A stretch of DNA of 51,150 nucleotides, taken from positions 1 through 51,150 of the forward strand of contig JANWZI010000018.1 of assembly GCA_025054695.1 (NCBI GenBank), in the 5' to 3' direction. This document shows, piece by piece, positions 36,530 through 47,483 of this stretch. Source of the stretch: Myxococcota bacterium. GTDB taxonomy: Bacteria; Myxococcota_A; Polyangia; Polyangiales; JANWZI01. Each line of letters begins with the position of its first letter. Positions within the stretch are counted from its first letter, which is position 1. A program made the position numbers and the translations under genes. The notes under the pieces were generated by a model. The model did no database searches and was not told the origin of the DNA. It saw nothing but the letters and a program-made list of their open reading frames with translations.

Positions 36530-37267
36530 TCAGGCCGAAGCGGCCATGCCCGAGGTGAGGTACCGCAGGGCGCTGTCGATGGAGGCGGTCAGCGCATCGG
36601 CGACGAGCGAGGCCGTCGCGTTCGACGAGGTCTTCAGCGCGTCGTAGTAGCGCTGGCGCTCGGTCGCATGGATAATCGCTGGCGGGTAGCCCTGGCGCAG
36701 CAGAACGAGGTTCATTAGCAACCGCCCGACTTTTCCCGAGGCTCGGGGGAACGGGAAGATCTGCATGAACCGGAAATGCGCCTTGGCCGCGAGCCGCACC
36801 GTGTGCGTCGAACGGCGCGTCTCGGGCGAGTTCATCCAATCGGTGAGCTGACGGAGGCGGGGCGCGATCTTGTCGGGCGGAGAAATCTCGTGGAAGTAGA
36901 GCCGATGGACCGGAATGTCCTTGCGGTACAGCGGTCCCTTCGTTTCGGCCTCCTCCGGAACGAGGGTGAGATACAATTCGCGAAGCAGCTCGGGCGAGTA
37001 GACGAGGCGCTTACGGGTCGCCATCTCCCGCGTCAGTGCGATTGCCGCCCTGTGCTGCCGGATCTCGTCGTATACGGGTAGCAGAGACGAGTCGGCCACC
37101 GGACGTAGACCGAAGGCACCTTCGAGCTCTTCGGTCGTGTAGACGGTGCCTTCGAGGGCGCTGTCGTGGTAAATCCACGACATCTCTAATCTTTCCTGAA
37201 AGGATCGAACCCTTTCGCGGGGCGCGCGCGCAAGGATCGCGGATAGATGCGATACCCGCTCCTCGAT
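36530..37267 (-). CDS. Fic-fold protein with degenerate active-site motif
   Basis: A roughly 245-residue Fic-domain protein. The fold is supported by SWIYHDSALEGTVYT (inhibitory-helix region) and RFMQIFPFPRASGKVGRLLMNLVLL (motif region). The canonical HPFx(D/E)GNGRxxR motif is altered: the catalytic His is Phe, the Mg-binding Asp/Glu is Arg, and GNGR reads ASGK. The inhibitory (S/T)xxxE(G/N) motif has lost its first Ser (Asp instead). AMP transfer is therefore unlikely. The start is unresolved: a perfect AAAGGAGG (37279-37272) precedes an ATC at 37267; other options are TTG 37294, TTG 37336 and ATG 37183. Base composition is slightly lower in GC than neighbours. Confidence 0.72.
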   Translation of the reverse strand: MEERVSHLSAILARAPRERVRSFQERLEMSWIYHDSALEGTVYTTEELEGAFGLRPVADSSLLPVYDEIRQHRAAIALTREMATRKRLVYSPELLRELYLTLVPEEAETKGPLYRKDIPVHRLYFHEISPPDKIAPRLRQLTDWMNSPETRRSTHTVRLAAKAHFRFMQIFPFPRASGKVGRLLMNLVLLRQGYPPAIIHATERQRYYDALKTSSNATASLVADALTASIDSALRYLTSGMAASA

Positions 37268-37326
37268 CCCGCCTCCTTTGAGAGTGAGCGCCAACGCGGC
37301 CGAACCTCTGAATTGAATGCATGAAA

Positions 37327-37356
37327 AACATAGCAACTAGGCGAGGTTCTCGTCAA
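37327..37356 (-). promoter_or_regulatory. Putative promoter of the Fic-fold gene
   Basis: On the minus strand TTGACG (37356-37351), an 18-nt spacer and TATGTT (37332-37327), in an unusually AT-rich patch between the TlpA-like gene and the Fic gene. A start site near 37320 would exclude the TTG at 37336 as the initiation codon. Confidence 0.5.
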
Positions 37357-37360
37357 GCAT

Positions 37361-37924
37361 TCACGGTGTGCCCGCGGCGCGTAACAATTCGGTGATCCTG
37401 CCGGCCAGCTCGGCTTCGTCCGGAACGCCGGATTGCACGTCGCGAACCACGCCGCGCGTGTCGACGAGCACCAGGGTGGGTAAGCTCAGAATTCGGAAAT
37501 CACTCTGAATGCTTCCGCCCGCGTCGTGGACAGTCCCGTACCGCATTCCGAGAGATGCGTGTGCCGACGCGGCGATTCGAGCGTCCGTATCGACGTTGAT
37601 TCCCATGAAGGTCACTGGGGCGTTGGCGAATCGTTCGGCAAGCCGGTTGAGCACGGGGACGGAATCCCTGCACGGGGGACACCAGCTTGCCCAGAAGTCG
37701 AGCACGAGCACCCGCCCCGTCTGCCGTCCCGGGTCGAAGTGGTCCGATTCGGCGGCGCCCGGCCCGGCGACGAGCGGTGCCGAGAATCGAGGGACGGGGT
37801 GACCCACGAGTCGACCCGCTCCGCCGACACAGCCCCCGCAACGCCCACCGATGGTCGCAGCGACGACGACGGCCGGGATGGCGGCTGCGGGCCAGTAAAT
37901 GCGGAGTGCGTCGAGAGCTTTCAC
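37361..37924 (-). CDS. TlpA-like membrane-anchored thioredoxin
   Basis: A 187-residue protein with an N-terminal membrane anchor or signal (WPAAAIPAVVVAATIGG). A thioredoxin fold with LDFWASWCPPC (CxxC active site), MGINVDTDARIAA and SLPTLVLVD (cis-Pro loop) follows. It probably reduces or isomerises disulfides, or assists cytochrome c maturation, in the periplasm. A Cys pair (RCGGC) just after the anchor is unusual. GTG 37924 is the start. It lies upstream of the Fic gene on the same strand. Confidence 0.82.
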   Translation of the reverse strand: MKALDALRIYWPAAAIPAVVVAATIGGRCGGCVGGAGRLVGHPVPRFSAPLVAGPGAAESDHFDPGRQTGRVLVLDFWASWCPPCRDSVPVLNRLAERFANAPVTFMGINVDTDARIAASAHASLGMRYGTVHDAGGSIQSDFRILSLPTLVLVDTRGVVRDVQSGVPDEAELAGRITELLRAAGTP

Positions 37925-38042
37925 GGCAAGCGGCAGCGCAGGGCGGACGGGCCGGACAGCGTACCCGGGCTGGTGCTCGAGGCCAGCGAGCGTCGCGCCG
38001 GCTCGTCACCGGAGCGGGTCGCCACAGGCAGCACCGGGCCCT

Positions 38043-39539
38043 TCAGGAGGGCGAGCGCAGCGGTAATCGGACGGTGAAGCAGGCGCCTCCCTCGGGCGCC
38101 TGGCCGCAGCGGATCTCGCCGCCGTGCTCGAGGACGAGCTTCTTGACGATGGCGAGGCCCAGCCCGGTGCCATCGGGGCGCGTCGTGAAGTACGGGTCGA
38201 AGACGCGCTCGCGCATCGGCTCCGGCACGCCGGGTCCGTCGTCGCGTACTTCCAGCACGGCGTGGCCGTTCTCGCGTCGGGCCTCGACGACGACGCGGCC
38301 ACGTGCGCGCGTCGAGCGGACGGCCTGCACCGCGTTGCGCACGAGGTTGTCGAGCGCGCGGCGCAGCATCATGCCGTCGATCGCGACGGGTAGAGGCTGC
38401 TGCGGCAGGCGCCAGTCCAGCTCGAGCGCGGGGTCGCCCTCCCACTCGGCTCCGAGGCTGCGTCGCGCCTCGGCGAGCCAGGCCACCAGGTCGGCCGGCT
38501 CGAGCCGGACCTCGGGCAGTCGTGCGAAGGCGCTGAACTCGGAGACGAGGCGACGGAGCGTGGCGACCTCTTCCTCGACGATGGCGCGTGTCTCGGCGAG
38601 GCGCGCGCGCAGGGCCGCGTCGTCGCCCCGGTACGACTCGTGCGCGTCCTGCACGGCGAGCTGGATGGGTGTGAGCGGGTTCTTGATTTCGTGGGCCAGA
38701 CGGCGCGCCAGCTCCTGCCACGCGCTGATGCGCTGCAGATACTCGATGCGCTCGCGCGACTCGCGCAGGTCGCGCACCATCGCGTTGAACGCGCGCGTCA
38801 GCTCGCCGAGCTCGTCGTCGGCATCGGACGGAACGCGGACGTCGAGCTCCCCGCGTCCGACGCGCGCGGTCGCCGCGACCAGCAGCTCGATGCGGCGCGT
38901 GGTTCGTCGCGCGAGCCAGATGCCGACCGCCCCGGAGACGCCCGCCACGACGGCGAGCAGCGCGAGGAAGGTGAGTGCGAAGCCGACCGCGACGTCGTCG
39001 GCGCCCGCCTCGAGCAACGCGTACGTCTCGCGCACGTCGCCGGCGCGCCGGTGTGCCTCGAGCAGTTCGAGCGGCACGCGCGTGCCGACCCGCAGCGTCC
39101 AGGTGCTGCTGGGCAAGGGCGCCTCGCGCTCGAGCAGACGGGAGGGCTCGTCGTCGGGATCCGCTGTGCGCGTCCGCTCCACAAGCCTGCGGCCACGCGC
39201 ATCGAGCAGTTGCAGCGCGTGCAGCTCCGCGTGCGTCTCGAGCAGCTCCGTCAGTCGCGCGCCGGCCGCCGCGACGTCCTCGCGGGCCGCCGCCGTCACC
39301 AGGCCGTGGTCGGCGGCGAGCGCGATCGCCAGCGCCTCGGTTCCGCGGCGAAGCGCGGCGATCCGCTCCCGGTATTGCTCAACCGCGGCCTCGAGCTGGC
39401 GTTGCACCTCGGGGTTGACGCCGACCGCGTACGCCTCGCGGAGTGCGTCGCGGCCGAGCAGCATGGCCGCGACGAGCGGCACGACGGCGACGGCGACGAG
39501 CGTGGCCACGAGCCGCCGTTCGATGCGCGAGCGTATCAT
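38043..39539 (-). CDS. NtrY-like membrane sensor histidine kinase
   Basis: A 498-residue kinase. Two transmembrane helices (VATLVAVAVVPLVAAML near the start, VGFALTFLALLAVVAGVSGAVGIW around residues 180-205) flank a periplasmic sensor. A HAMP domain follows (LARRTTRRIELLVAATARVGRGELDVRV). The H-box is LAHEIKNPLTPIQ, and the ATPase domain has NLVRNAVQAV, DDGPGVPE and GTGLGLAIVKKLVLEHGG. The order HAMP then LxHEIKNPLTPIQ is typical of NtrY. No response regulator follows. It is the last gene of a four-gene operon; its ATG overlaps the upstream stop (ATGA). Confidence 0.9.
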   Translation of the reverse strand: MIRSRIERRLVATLVAVAVVPLVAAMLLGRDALREAYAVGVNPEVQRQLEAAVEQYRERIAALRRGTEALAIALAADHGLVTAAAREDVAAAGARLTELLETHAELHALQLLDARGRRLVERTRTADPDDEPSRLLEREAPLPSSTWTLRVGTRVPLELLEAHRRAGDVRETYALLEAGADDVAVGFALTFLALLAVVAGVSGAVGIWLARRTTRRIELLVAATARVGRGELDVRVPSDADDELGELTRAFNAMVRDLRESRERIEYLQRISAWQELARRLAHEIKNPLTPIQLAVQDAHESYRGDDAALRARLAETRAIVEEEVATLRRLVSEFSAFARLPEVRLEPADLVAWLAEARRSLGAEWEGDPALELDWRLPQQPLPVAIDGMMLRRALDNLVRNAVQAVRSTRARGRVVVEARRENGHAVLEVRDDGPGVPEPMRERVFDPYFTTRPDGTGLGLAIVKKLVLEHGGEIRCGQAPEGGACFTVRLPLRSPS

Positions 39540-40189
39540 CGGGGCACCGTCACCGGCTGCGAGCGGAAACGCACCTGGTGCGTCGCGCTCCGGATGTTGC
39601 GGTCGACGAAGCGGCTGACGACCGATCCGTAGAAGGCGTCGGGTTCCGAGCGACCGCCGCCGGACGAGGCCAGCCAGCGCCGCAGCCGTTCCAGGTCGCG
39701 CCGCGAGACCGGCTCGAACTCCGCGCTGACGTGGAAGCGAACGGTGGCTCCGGCGGCCCGCCGCCACATTTCCGCGGTCCCGATAGGCACGGCGCGCAAC
39801 ACGGCGCAGCGCTCGAGCACGGCGGCCCGCGTGCGGATCCAGAAGGTCTGGGATCCGGTCACGCCGCGCATCTCGACGCGGTAGCGGTCGTCGAGCAGAT
39901 CGTAGGTGATCGAGCACGTGCGTTCCTCGACGGCCACGGGACGCGCGCTGCCCTCGCGCAGCGCGAGCACGGAGACGACGAGATCGCGGGGCAGGCCGCT
40001 GTCGATGTCGTCGCGGACCCGACGGGGGCTCGCGACGTCGACGATGGAGACGTCGAGCAGGGGGATGCCCCGCTCCCATCGGATCCCGACGCGTCGCTCG
40101 GGCCACTGCGCGGCGGCGACGGCGAACAGCAGCGGGGCGAGCAAGCCGGCCGCGAAGGCCGCGCACGCGATGCCGCGGGCCGCGCTCAC
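39536..40189 (-). CDS. Secreted protein upstream of NtrY-like kinase (DUF4390-like)
   Basis: A 217-residue protein with a signal peptide (ACAAFAAGLLAPLLFAVAAAQ). Beta-rich segments follow, including IDSGLPRDLVVSVLALREG and CSITYDLLDDRYRVEM. This pattern and the position before an NtrY-like kinase recall DUF4390 proteins, but that match is from memory and unverified. It could act as a periplasmic partner of the kinase or of the Omp85 protein. Both ends overlap neighbours (GTGA and ATGA). Confidence 0.55.
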   Translation of the reverse strand: MSAARGIACAAFAAGLLAPLLFAVAAAQWPERRVGIRWERGIPLLDVSIVDVASPRRVRDDIDSGLPRDLVVSVLALREGSARPVAVEERTCSITYDLLDDRYRVEMRGVTGSQTFWIRTRAAVLERCAVLRAVPIGTAEMWRRAAGATVRFHVSAEFEPVSRRDLERLRRWLASSGGGRSEPDAFYGSVVSRFVDRNIRSATHQVRFRSQPVTVPR

Positions 40190-41886
40190 GGCGTCACGAA
40201 GCCGATGAGGCTCGAGAAACCGACCTGGAAGACGCCGACGGCGGTGTCGAGCCGGATGCCCACGTCGAACGTCAGGTCGATCGGTGCGCGCGCCAGACCT
40301 TCGTAACCGGGCGGAGCGACGCGCAGCATCCGACGCTCCGCCAGTCCGTAGATGCCCGCGCCGGCATACGCCTGCACGGCGCGCAGCGCGCCGCTTGTGC
40401 GCAGCAGCGTCAGCCCGTACTCGGCATCGAGTCGTGCGGCCAGGTCGCCCGTCCGCGCCTCTGCGATGGCGGTGCCGAGCAGGTCGGGCGGCGCGGGATT
40501 GTGTACGTTTAGTTCGAGATTACGCTTGGGGACCTGGTCCGACAGGTCGGAGGCGTAGAAGCGCAGGAAGAACGGCCCTCGGCCGAAAAAGACGCCGCCG
40601 TACAGGCCGAGGCGCACGTGTCCGATGGGAAGTCGCACCCAGTGGGCGAGGTGCACCTGGAGCCGCTGCAGGTCGTAATCGCTTCCAAACAGACGGCTGC
40701 CCAGATCGCCCTGGAAGCGCACGAGCGTGCCGCGCGAGGGCAGCGCCGGGTCGTCGCGACGGTCGTGCACGACCCGGAAGGAGAGCATCGAGAGGGCGCT
40801 GCGACCGGGTTCGATCCCGAAATCGATGGGCTCGACGTCGGCGTCGGGGCCCACGCCCACGCTCTCGCTCGCCGCGTCGGGCACGATCGGCGCGCGCACC
40901 AGTTCACCCGTCCAGTCCACGCCGTACGTCGTCGAGGCGCCGAGATCGCCTCCCCATCCGACCGACAGGCCGAGGCGCTCGTAGAAGACGACCGCGTTGC
41001 GCGCGAGCACCTCGGGCGGGCAGACCGGCTCGGGCTCGTCGGGCTCGGGCGAGGGGCAACGGATGCTCGTGCGCACCTCGTCGTCGGCGCCGAAGAACTC
41101 GAGCGCGTGGTGGTACGAGAGCGCACCGCCGACCTGCAGCACGGCGCCGCGCTGCACCGGGCTCGAGAAGGAGAGCCGGCCCGCGTACGAGCGCTTCGAG
41201 AGCAGGCCCTCGGCGGCCAGATGCATGCCGAGTCCGAGCAGGTTGGTCTCGGCCACCGCGACGCCCAGATACGGCAGCAGCTCGCTGTCGACGTCGCTCG
41301 TGCGCGCCTGGCCCTGGGCGAGACCGGCCGCCAGCGAGCGAACGATGAGCGTGTTGCGCTCGACGACCTCGACCACGAGGACGACCCAGCCGCGGCGGCT
41401 GCCGCGCGCCAGGCGCAGGCGCACGTCGTCGAACCAGCCCGTGCCGAGGAGCCTCCAGCGAATCGTCTCGACCGAGGGATCGTCCACGTCGAGCACGTCC
41501 CCGGGCTCGAGGGGCACGAAGCGCCGGACGACCGCCGAGAGCGTGCGGCGGTTGCCGACCACGCGCACGCGCTCGAGGAAGTAACGGATGCGCGTGGTGT
41601 CGGCGACCGGTTCTTCCGGATCGTCGTCGGGGGCCGGTGATGGCTCGGCGCTCTCGCCCGGAGCCGAACCGTCCGGCGCGTCGCGGCTCGGCTCCGGTGC
41701 GGTCTCACCGACGCCGGGCGGGGACGGCGGCTCGACGCCGGTCGATGGAGCATCGGGATCGGGCGAGGTCGACTGCGCGGCCGCGGGGACCGGGCCGGCG
41801 GTGAACGCCGCGAGCACGATCGCGATGGACGCGAGCGGCCCGGGCGATGTCGGGCCCGTCCGTCTCGCGCGGAGCCGTGCGCGCAT
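40186..41886 (-). CDS. Omp85-family (BamA/TamA-like) outer membrane protein
   Basis: A 566-residue protein with a signal peptide (LASIAIVLAAFTAGPVPAAAQ). A Pro/Ser/Asp-rich disordered linker, one recognisable POTRA domain (YFLERVRVVGNRRTLSAVVRRFVPLEPGDVLD and RRGWVVLVVEVVERNTL) and a beta-barrel ending VGVFQVGFSSLIGFVTP follow. It has fewer POTRA domains than BamA, so it is more like a lipid- or toxin-transport Omp85 or a single-POTRA assembly factor. An alternative start, GTG 41892, overlaps the upstream stop (GTGA). Confidence 0.78.
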   Translation of the reverse strand: MRARLRARRTGPTSPGPLASIAIVLAAFTAGPVPAAAQSTSPDPDAPSTGVEPPSPPGVGETAPEPSRDAPDGSAPGESAEPSPAPDDDPEEPVADTTRIRYFLERVRVVGNRRTLSAVVRRFVPLEPGDVLDVDDPSVETIRWRLLGTGWFDDVRLRLARGSRRGWVVLVVEVVERNTLIVRSLAAGLAQGQARTSDVDSELLPYLGVAVAETNLLGLGMHLAAEGLLSKRSYAGRLSFSSPVQRGAVLQVGGALSYHHALEFFGADDEVRTSIRCPSPEPDEPEPVCPPEVLARNAVVFYERLGLSVGWGGDLGASTTYGVDWTGELVRAPIVPDAASESVGVGPDADVEPIDFGIEPGRSALSMLSFRVVHDRRDDPALPSRGTLVRFQGDLGSRLFGSDYDLQRLQVHLAHWVRLPIGHVRLGLYGGVFFGRGPFFLRFYASDLSDQVPKRNLELNVHNPAPPDLLGTAIAEARTGDLAARLDAEYGLTLLRTSGALRAVQAYAGAGIYGLAERRMLRVAPPGYEGLARAPIDLTFDVGIRLDTAVGVFQVGFSSLIGFVTP

Positions 41887-41888
41887 GC

Positions 41889-42959
41889 TCACTCGACCGG
41901 CGGAAGGCGCGCGAGCAGCGCGAGACCGACCACCAGCAGCACGAGCACGGCGAGCACCCACCCGAGCGTCGTCCCCATCGAGCGGTCCGGTTGGTCGTGC
42001 GCGGGCGCGGGGGACGCGTGGTGCGACGGCGCGTGGAACTCGACTGGACCTTCGGCGTGCGAACGACGTTCGGGACGCGCCTCCGGCAGGTCGCGGTCGG
42101 CGAGGCCGGCGCCGGAGCTGACGTGTCGCGTGGCGTCGTCGGACGCGGCGATGGCGGCGACTGAGGGATTGGGGCGTAGATAGATGATCCGCACGGTGTT
42201 GTCGCGACGCTCGCGCGGTGGTGGGGGGACCGAGAGGGCCCTTGGGGGGCGGGTCGCCGGTCGGTCGGGCAGCGGTGGACTCGAACGCGTCGGAGATCGG
42301 CGCCGTTCCCGTTCCTCGTGGATGCGGGCGAGCGCCACCTCGACGACGCGGAGGAACTGGCGGCCCGTCTCGTCCGCGCGCCGGATGCGCGGTCGCGTGG
42401 GCTCGCGGTCGGCTGGACCTTCGGGCTCGGTCTCGACGGCCGGCTCGACGGGCGGTCGCACGGGCGTGGCGACGATTTCGAAGCTTCCTTCCTCCCAGCC
42501 GAACACCTCGTGCAGGTCCCGCTCCTCGGACCCGTCGACGCGCATCGCCACCAGCTCCCCTCGGTCGTAGACGGCCTCCGCGAAGCGGTCCCCGTGGCGC
42601 AGGGTCAGCGTGCCGGTCAGGCCGGCTCGCTCGCAGTAGGTCATCAGGTCGGCCGGAACGTGCACCGCGAGCGAGCCCGTGCGCCGGCTGTCGTCGCCCC
42701 CGCTGACCGGAAGTACCGGCAGCTTCTGGAGAACCTCGAAACGTCCTTCGCGCGCGGACAGGAAGAGCTCGACCGGATCGCGTCCGTCGGGTAGCGCAGG
42801 CTGGTCGAGCGCGAGCTGACCGGCGACGAGGACGAGGTCGGCCTCGACGTCGGGCGTCCGGAAGCGCAGCACGCCGGAAGTTCGAAGCTCTTCGATACGG
42901 CGCAGCAGCTCGACCGCGCCGTCCGGCACCAGCGATCCGGCGAGCACGGGTTCGGTCAC
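41889..42959 (-). CDS. DUF4388 (PATAN-like) protein with C-terminal membrane anchor
   Basis: A 356-residue protein. Two DUF4388-like segments are visible: GAVELLRRIEELRTSGVLRFRTP and DLMTYCERAGLTGTLTLRHGDRFAEAVYDRGELVAMRV with GSFEIV. A disordered Pro/Arg/Ser linker and one C-terminal helix (LGWVLAVLVLLVVGLALLA) follow. DUF4388 domains occur in myxobacterial signalling and gliding-associated proteins. It is the first gene of a four-gene operon with its own TTGACA promoter. GTG 42959 lies 6 nt after the -10. Confidence 0.68.
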   Translation of the reverse strand: MTEPVLAGSLVPDGAVELLRRIEELRTSGVLRFRTPDVEADLVLVAGQLALDQPALPDGRDPVELFLSAREGRFEVLQKLPVLPVSGGDDSRRTGSLAVHVPADLMTYCERAGLTGTLTLRHGDRFAEAVYDRGELVAMRVDGSEERDLHEVFGWEEGSFEIVATPVRPPVEPAVETEPEGPADREPTRPRIRRADETGRQFLRVVEVALARIHEERERRRSPTRSSPPLPDRPATRPPRALSVPPPPRERRDNTVRIIYLRPNPSVAAIAASDDATRHVSSGAGLADRDLPEARPERRSHAEGPVEFHAPSHHASPAPAHDQPDRSMGTTLGWVLAVLVLLVVGLALLARLPPVE

Positions 42960-42965
42960 GCCCGG

Positions 42966-42994
42966 ATTGCACGGGACGGCCGGCGCGCTGTCAA
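42966..42994 (-). promoter_or_regulatory. Promoter of the DUF4388-Omp85-kinase operon, leaderless-like
   Basis: On the minus strand a perfect TTGACA (42994-42989), a 17-nt spacer and TGCAAT (42971-42966), then 6 nt to the GTG at 42959. This is one of the two strongest consensus promoters seen. It sits downstream of hexanucleotide array R3. Confidence 0.65.
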
Positions 42995-43030
42995 CGCGGG
43001 CGCCCCGGGCGGTCGCTACGCTGTCTCAAC

Positions 43031-43144
43031 CTCGGACTCCGTCTCGGGCTCGGACTCGGGCACGGGCTCGGACTCGGGCACGGACTCGGGCTCGGGCTCG
43101 GACTCGGACTCGGACTCGGGCCCGGACTCGGTCTCGGTCTCGGA
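43031..43144 (+). repeat. Hexanucleotide array R3 (CTCGGN)
   Basis: About 19 units of CTCGGN, where N is mainly A or G with some T and C, between the ornithine cyclodeaminase-family gene and the promoter of the DUF4388 operon. Occasional CACGGG units break the pattern. I see no convincing ORF in it on the minus strand. Confidence 0.92.
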
Positions 43145-43180
43145 TGTCGACGCGCTCGGCCGGCTCGGGGCGGGTCGCCG

Positions 43181-44146
43181 TCACAGCTCGACGACGCGAC
43201 CGATGCCGCGCTCGCGGGCCGCTTCGTAGACGGCCCGCGCGACGGCCGTATCCTGGATGGCGAGCCCCGTCGAGTCGAACACCGTGATCGCAGCCTCGGC
43301 GCGGCCCTGGCGGCGGCCGGCGATCACCTCGCCGAGCGTGCCGGCGATTCGATCGCGCGGCAGCATGCCCGTGGCGAGCGGCACGTTGACCTCGCCGCTG
43401 GCCGACGCCTGTTCGAGGTCGTCCAGAAAGATGCGGGCGTCGATCAGAATCTGCGGGTCGAGCTCCTGCTTGCCGGGCGCGTCGGCCCCCATCGCGTTGA
43501 TGTGGATCGGCTCGGAGAGCCAGGCGCGACGCACGAGCGGTCTGCGTGAGGGCGTCAGGGTGCACAGCACGTCGACGCGGCCGATTTCCTCGATGGAGAC
43601 GGCCTGTCCGTCGAACCGGTCGGCCAGCCGCTCGGCCGCATCGCGATCGATGTCCGCGCATCTCAGTTGCACCTCGGGCCACAGCGCGCGGTGGGCCTCG
43701 ACCACGTAAACCGATTGGGCGCCGCAGCCCAGAATGCCCAGGGTGCGAGGAGGCCCCGCCGCCAAGTGTCGACTCGCCACCGCCGCGGCGGCGCCCGTGC
43801 GCAGTGCCGTCAGCAGCGTGGCCTCGAGCAACGCGAGGGGCGCGCCCGTCGCCGGATCGGAGAGGATGAACAGCGCCATCACGGACGGCAGCCCGTGGCG
43901 CGTGGGATTCTCGGGATGGCTGTTGACCCACTTGACCCCCACCGATCCGGCGAAATAGCCGGGCATCGCGCGAAAGTCTCCGCGATGGTGAGGCAGCTCC
44001 AGAAGCGTCTTGGGTGGCATGATGGTCTCGGCGCGACCGTGGGCCGCGAAGGCCTCCTCGACGGCGGCAATCGCGCGGGAAACGTCGACGAGCGATTCGA
44101 CGTGTTGACGCGACAGCAGCAGCAGCTTCACCGCACGGGGAGCCAT
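43181..44146 (-). CDS. Ornithine cyclodeaminase / mu-crystallin family protein
   Basis: A 321-residue NAD(P)-dependent enzyme. Features: LLLSRQHVESLVDVSRAIAAVEEAF, MPGYFAGSVGVKWVNSHPENP (substrate Lys region), ALRTGAAAAVASRHLA, GILGCGAQSVYVVEAH (Rossmann motif) and INAMGADAPGKQELDP. Members are ornithine cyclodeaminases, alanine dehydrogenases or imine reductases, so the reaction is uncertain. A GTG at 44131 is an alternative start: a TTGGCC-17-TATGGC promoter (44170-44142) would overlap ATG 44146 and place GTG 44131 at the 5' end of the transcript. It lies downstream of dnaE2 on the same strand. Confidence 0.85.
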   Translation of the reverse strand: MAPRAVKLLLLSRQHVESLVDVSRAIAAVEEAFAAHGRAETIMPPKTLLELPHHRGDFRAMPGYFAGSVGVKWVNSHPENPTRHGLPSVMALFILSDPATGAPLALLEATLLTALRTGAAAAVASRHLAAGPPRTLGILGCGAQSVYVVEAHRALWPEVQLRCADIDRDAAERLADRFDGQAVSIEEIGRVDVLCTLTPSRRPLVRRAWLSEPIHINAMGADAPGKQELDPQILIDARIFLDDLEQASASGEVNVPLATGMLPRDRIAGTLGEVIAGRRQGRAEAAITVFDSTGLAIQDTAVARAVYEAARERGIGRVVEL

Positions 44147-44170
44147 AGCCCATCGATGCGCGCCGGCCAA
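44142..44170 (-). promoter_or_regulatory. Putative promoter of the ornithine cyclodeaminase-family gene
   Basis: TTGGCC (44170-44165), a 17-nt spacer and TATGGC (44147-44142) on the minus strand, 10 nt before GTG 44131. It uses the same -35 hexamer as the candidate at 19642. Confidence 0.35.
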
Positions 44171-44198
44171 GACAGAGAACGGGGCGCGGCAGGCCGCG

Positions 44199-47272
<3,074 letters not shown>

Positions 47273-47276
<4 letters not shown>

Positions 47277-47476
47277 GGCTCGGACTCGGGCACGGTCTCG
47301 GGCTCGGAGTCGGACTCGGCCTCGGGCACTGGCTCAGGCTCGGACTCCGACTCCGACTCGGTCTCGGTCTCGGGCTCGGACTCGGGCTCGGGCTCGGGCT
47401 CGGTCTCGGGCACGGGCTCGGACTCGGACTCGGCCTCGGGCTCGGAGCGTGCGCGCGCGTCGTTCGCCGGGCGCAT
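47273..47476 (-). CDS. Small acidic ORF encoded by array R4, between imuB and dnaE2
   Basis: A 67-codon frame beginning ATG CGC CCG at 47476, 7 nt after the imuB stop. It ends in a TGA that overlaps the dnaE2 GTG. After MRPANDARAR it is wholly Glu/Ser/Pro/Thr (for example [14 protein letters not shown]), encoded by the hexanucleotide array. The exact fit into a translationally coupled operon suggests ribosomes read it. A repeat without stops would be open by chance, and no Shine-Dalgarno is clear, so product status is uncertain. Confidence 0.4.
47278..47447 (+). repeat. Hexanucleotide array R4 (CTCGGN)
   Basis: About 28 units of CTCGGN between imuB and dnaE2; N varies among A, G, T and C, with a few CACGGG/CTCAGG variants. 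On the operon's coding strand it reads GAGNCC (Glu plus Ser/Pro/Thr/Ala). Confidence 0.95.
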
Positions 47477-47483
47477 GGCGGGC

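Noticed and set aside
43026..44153. Arg/Val-rich frame through array R3 opposite or out of frame with the cyclodeaminase gene
   Set aside because: It is an out-of-frame reading of a real gene continued into the repeat, with no start or motif of its own.
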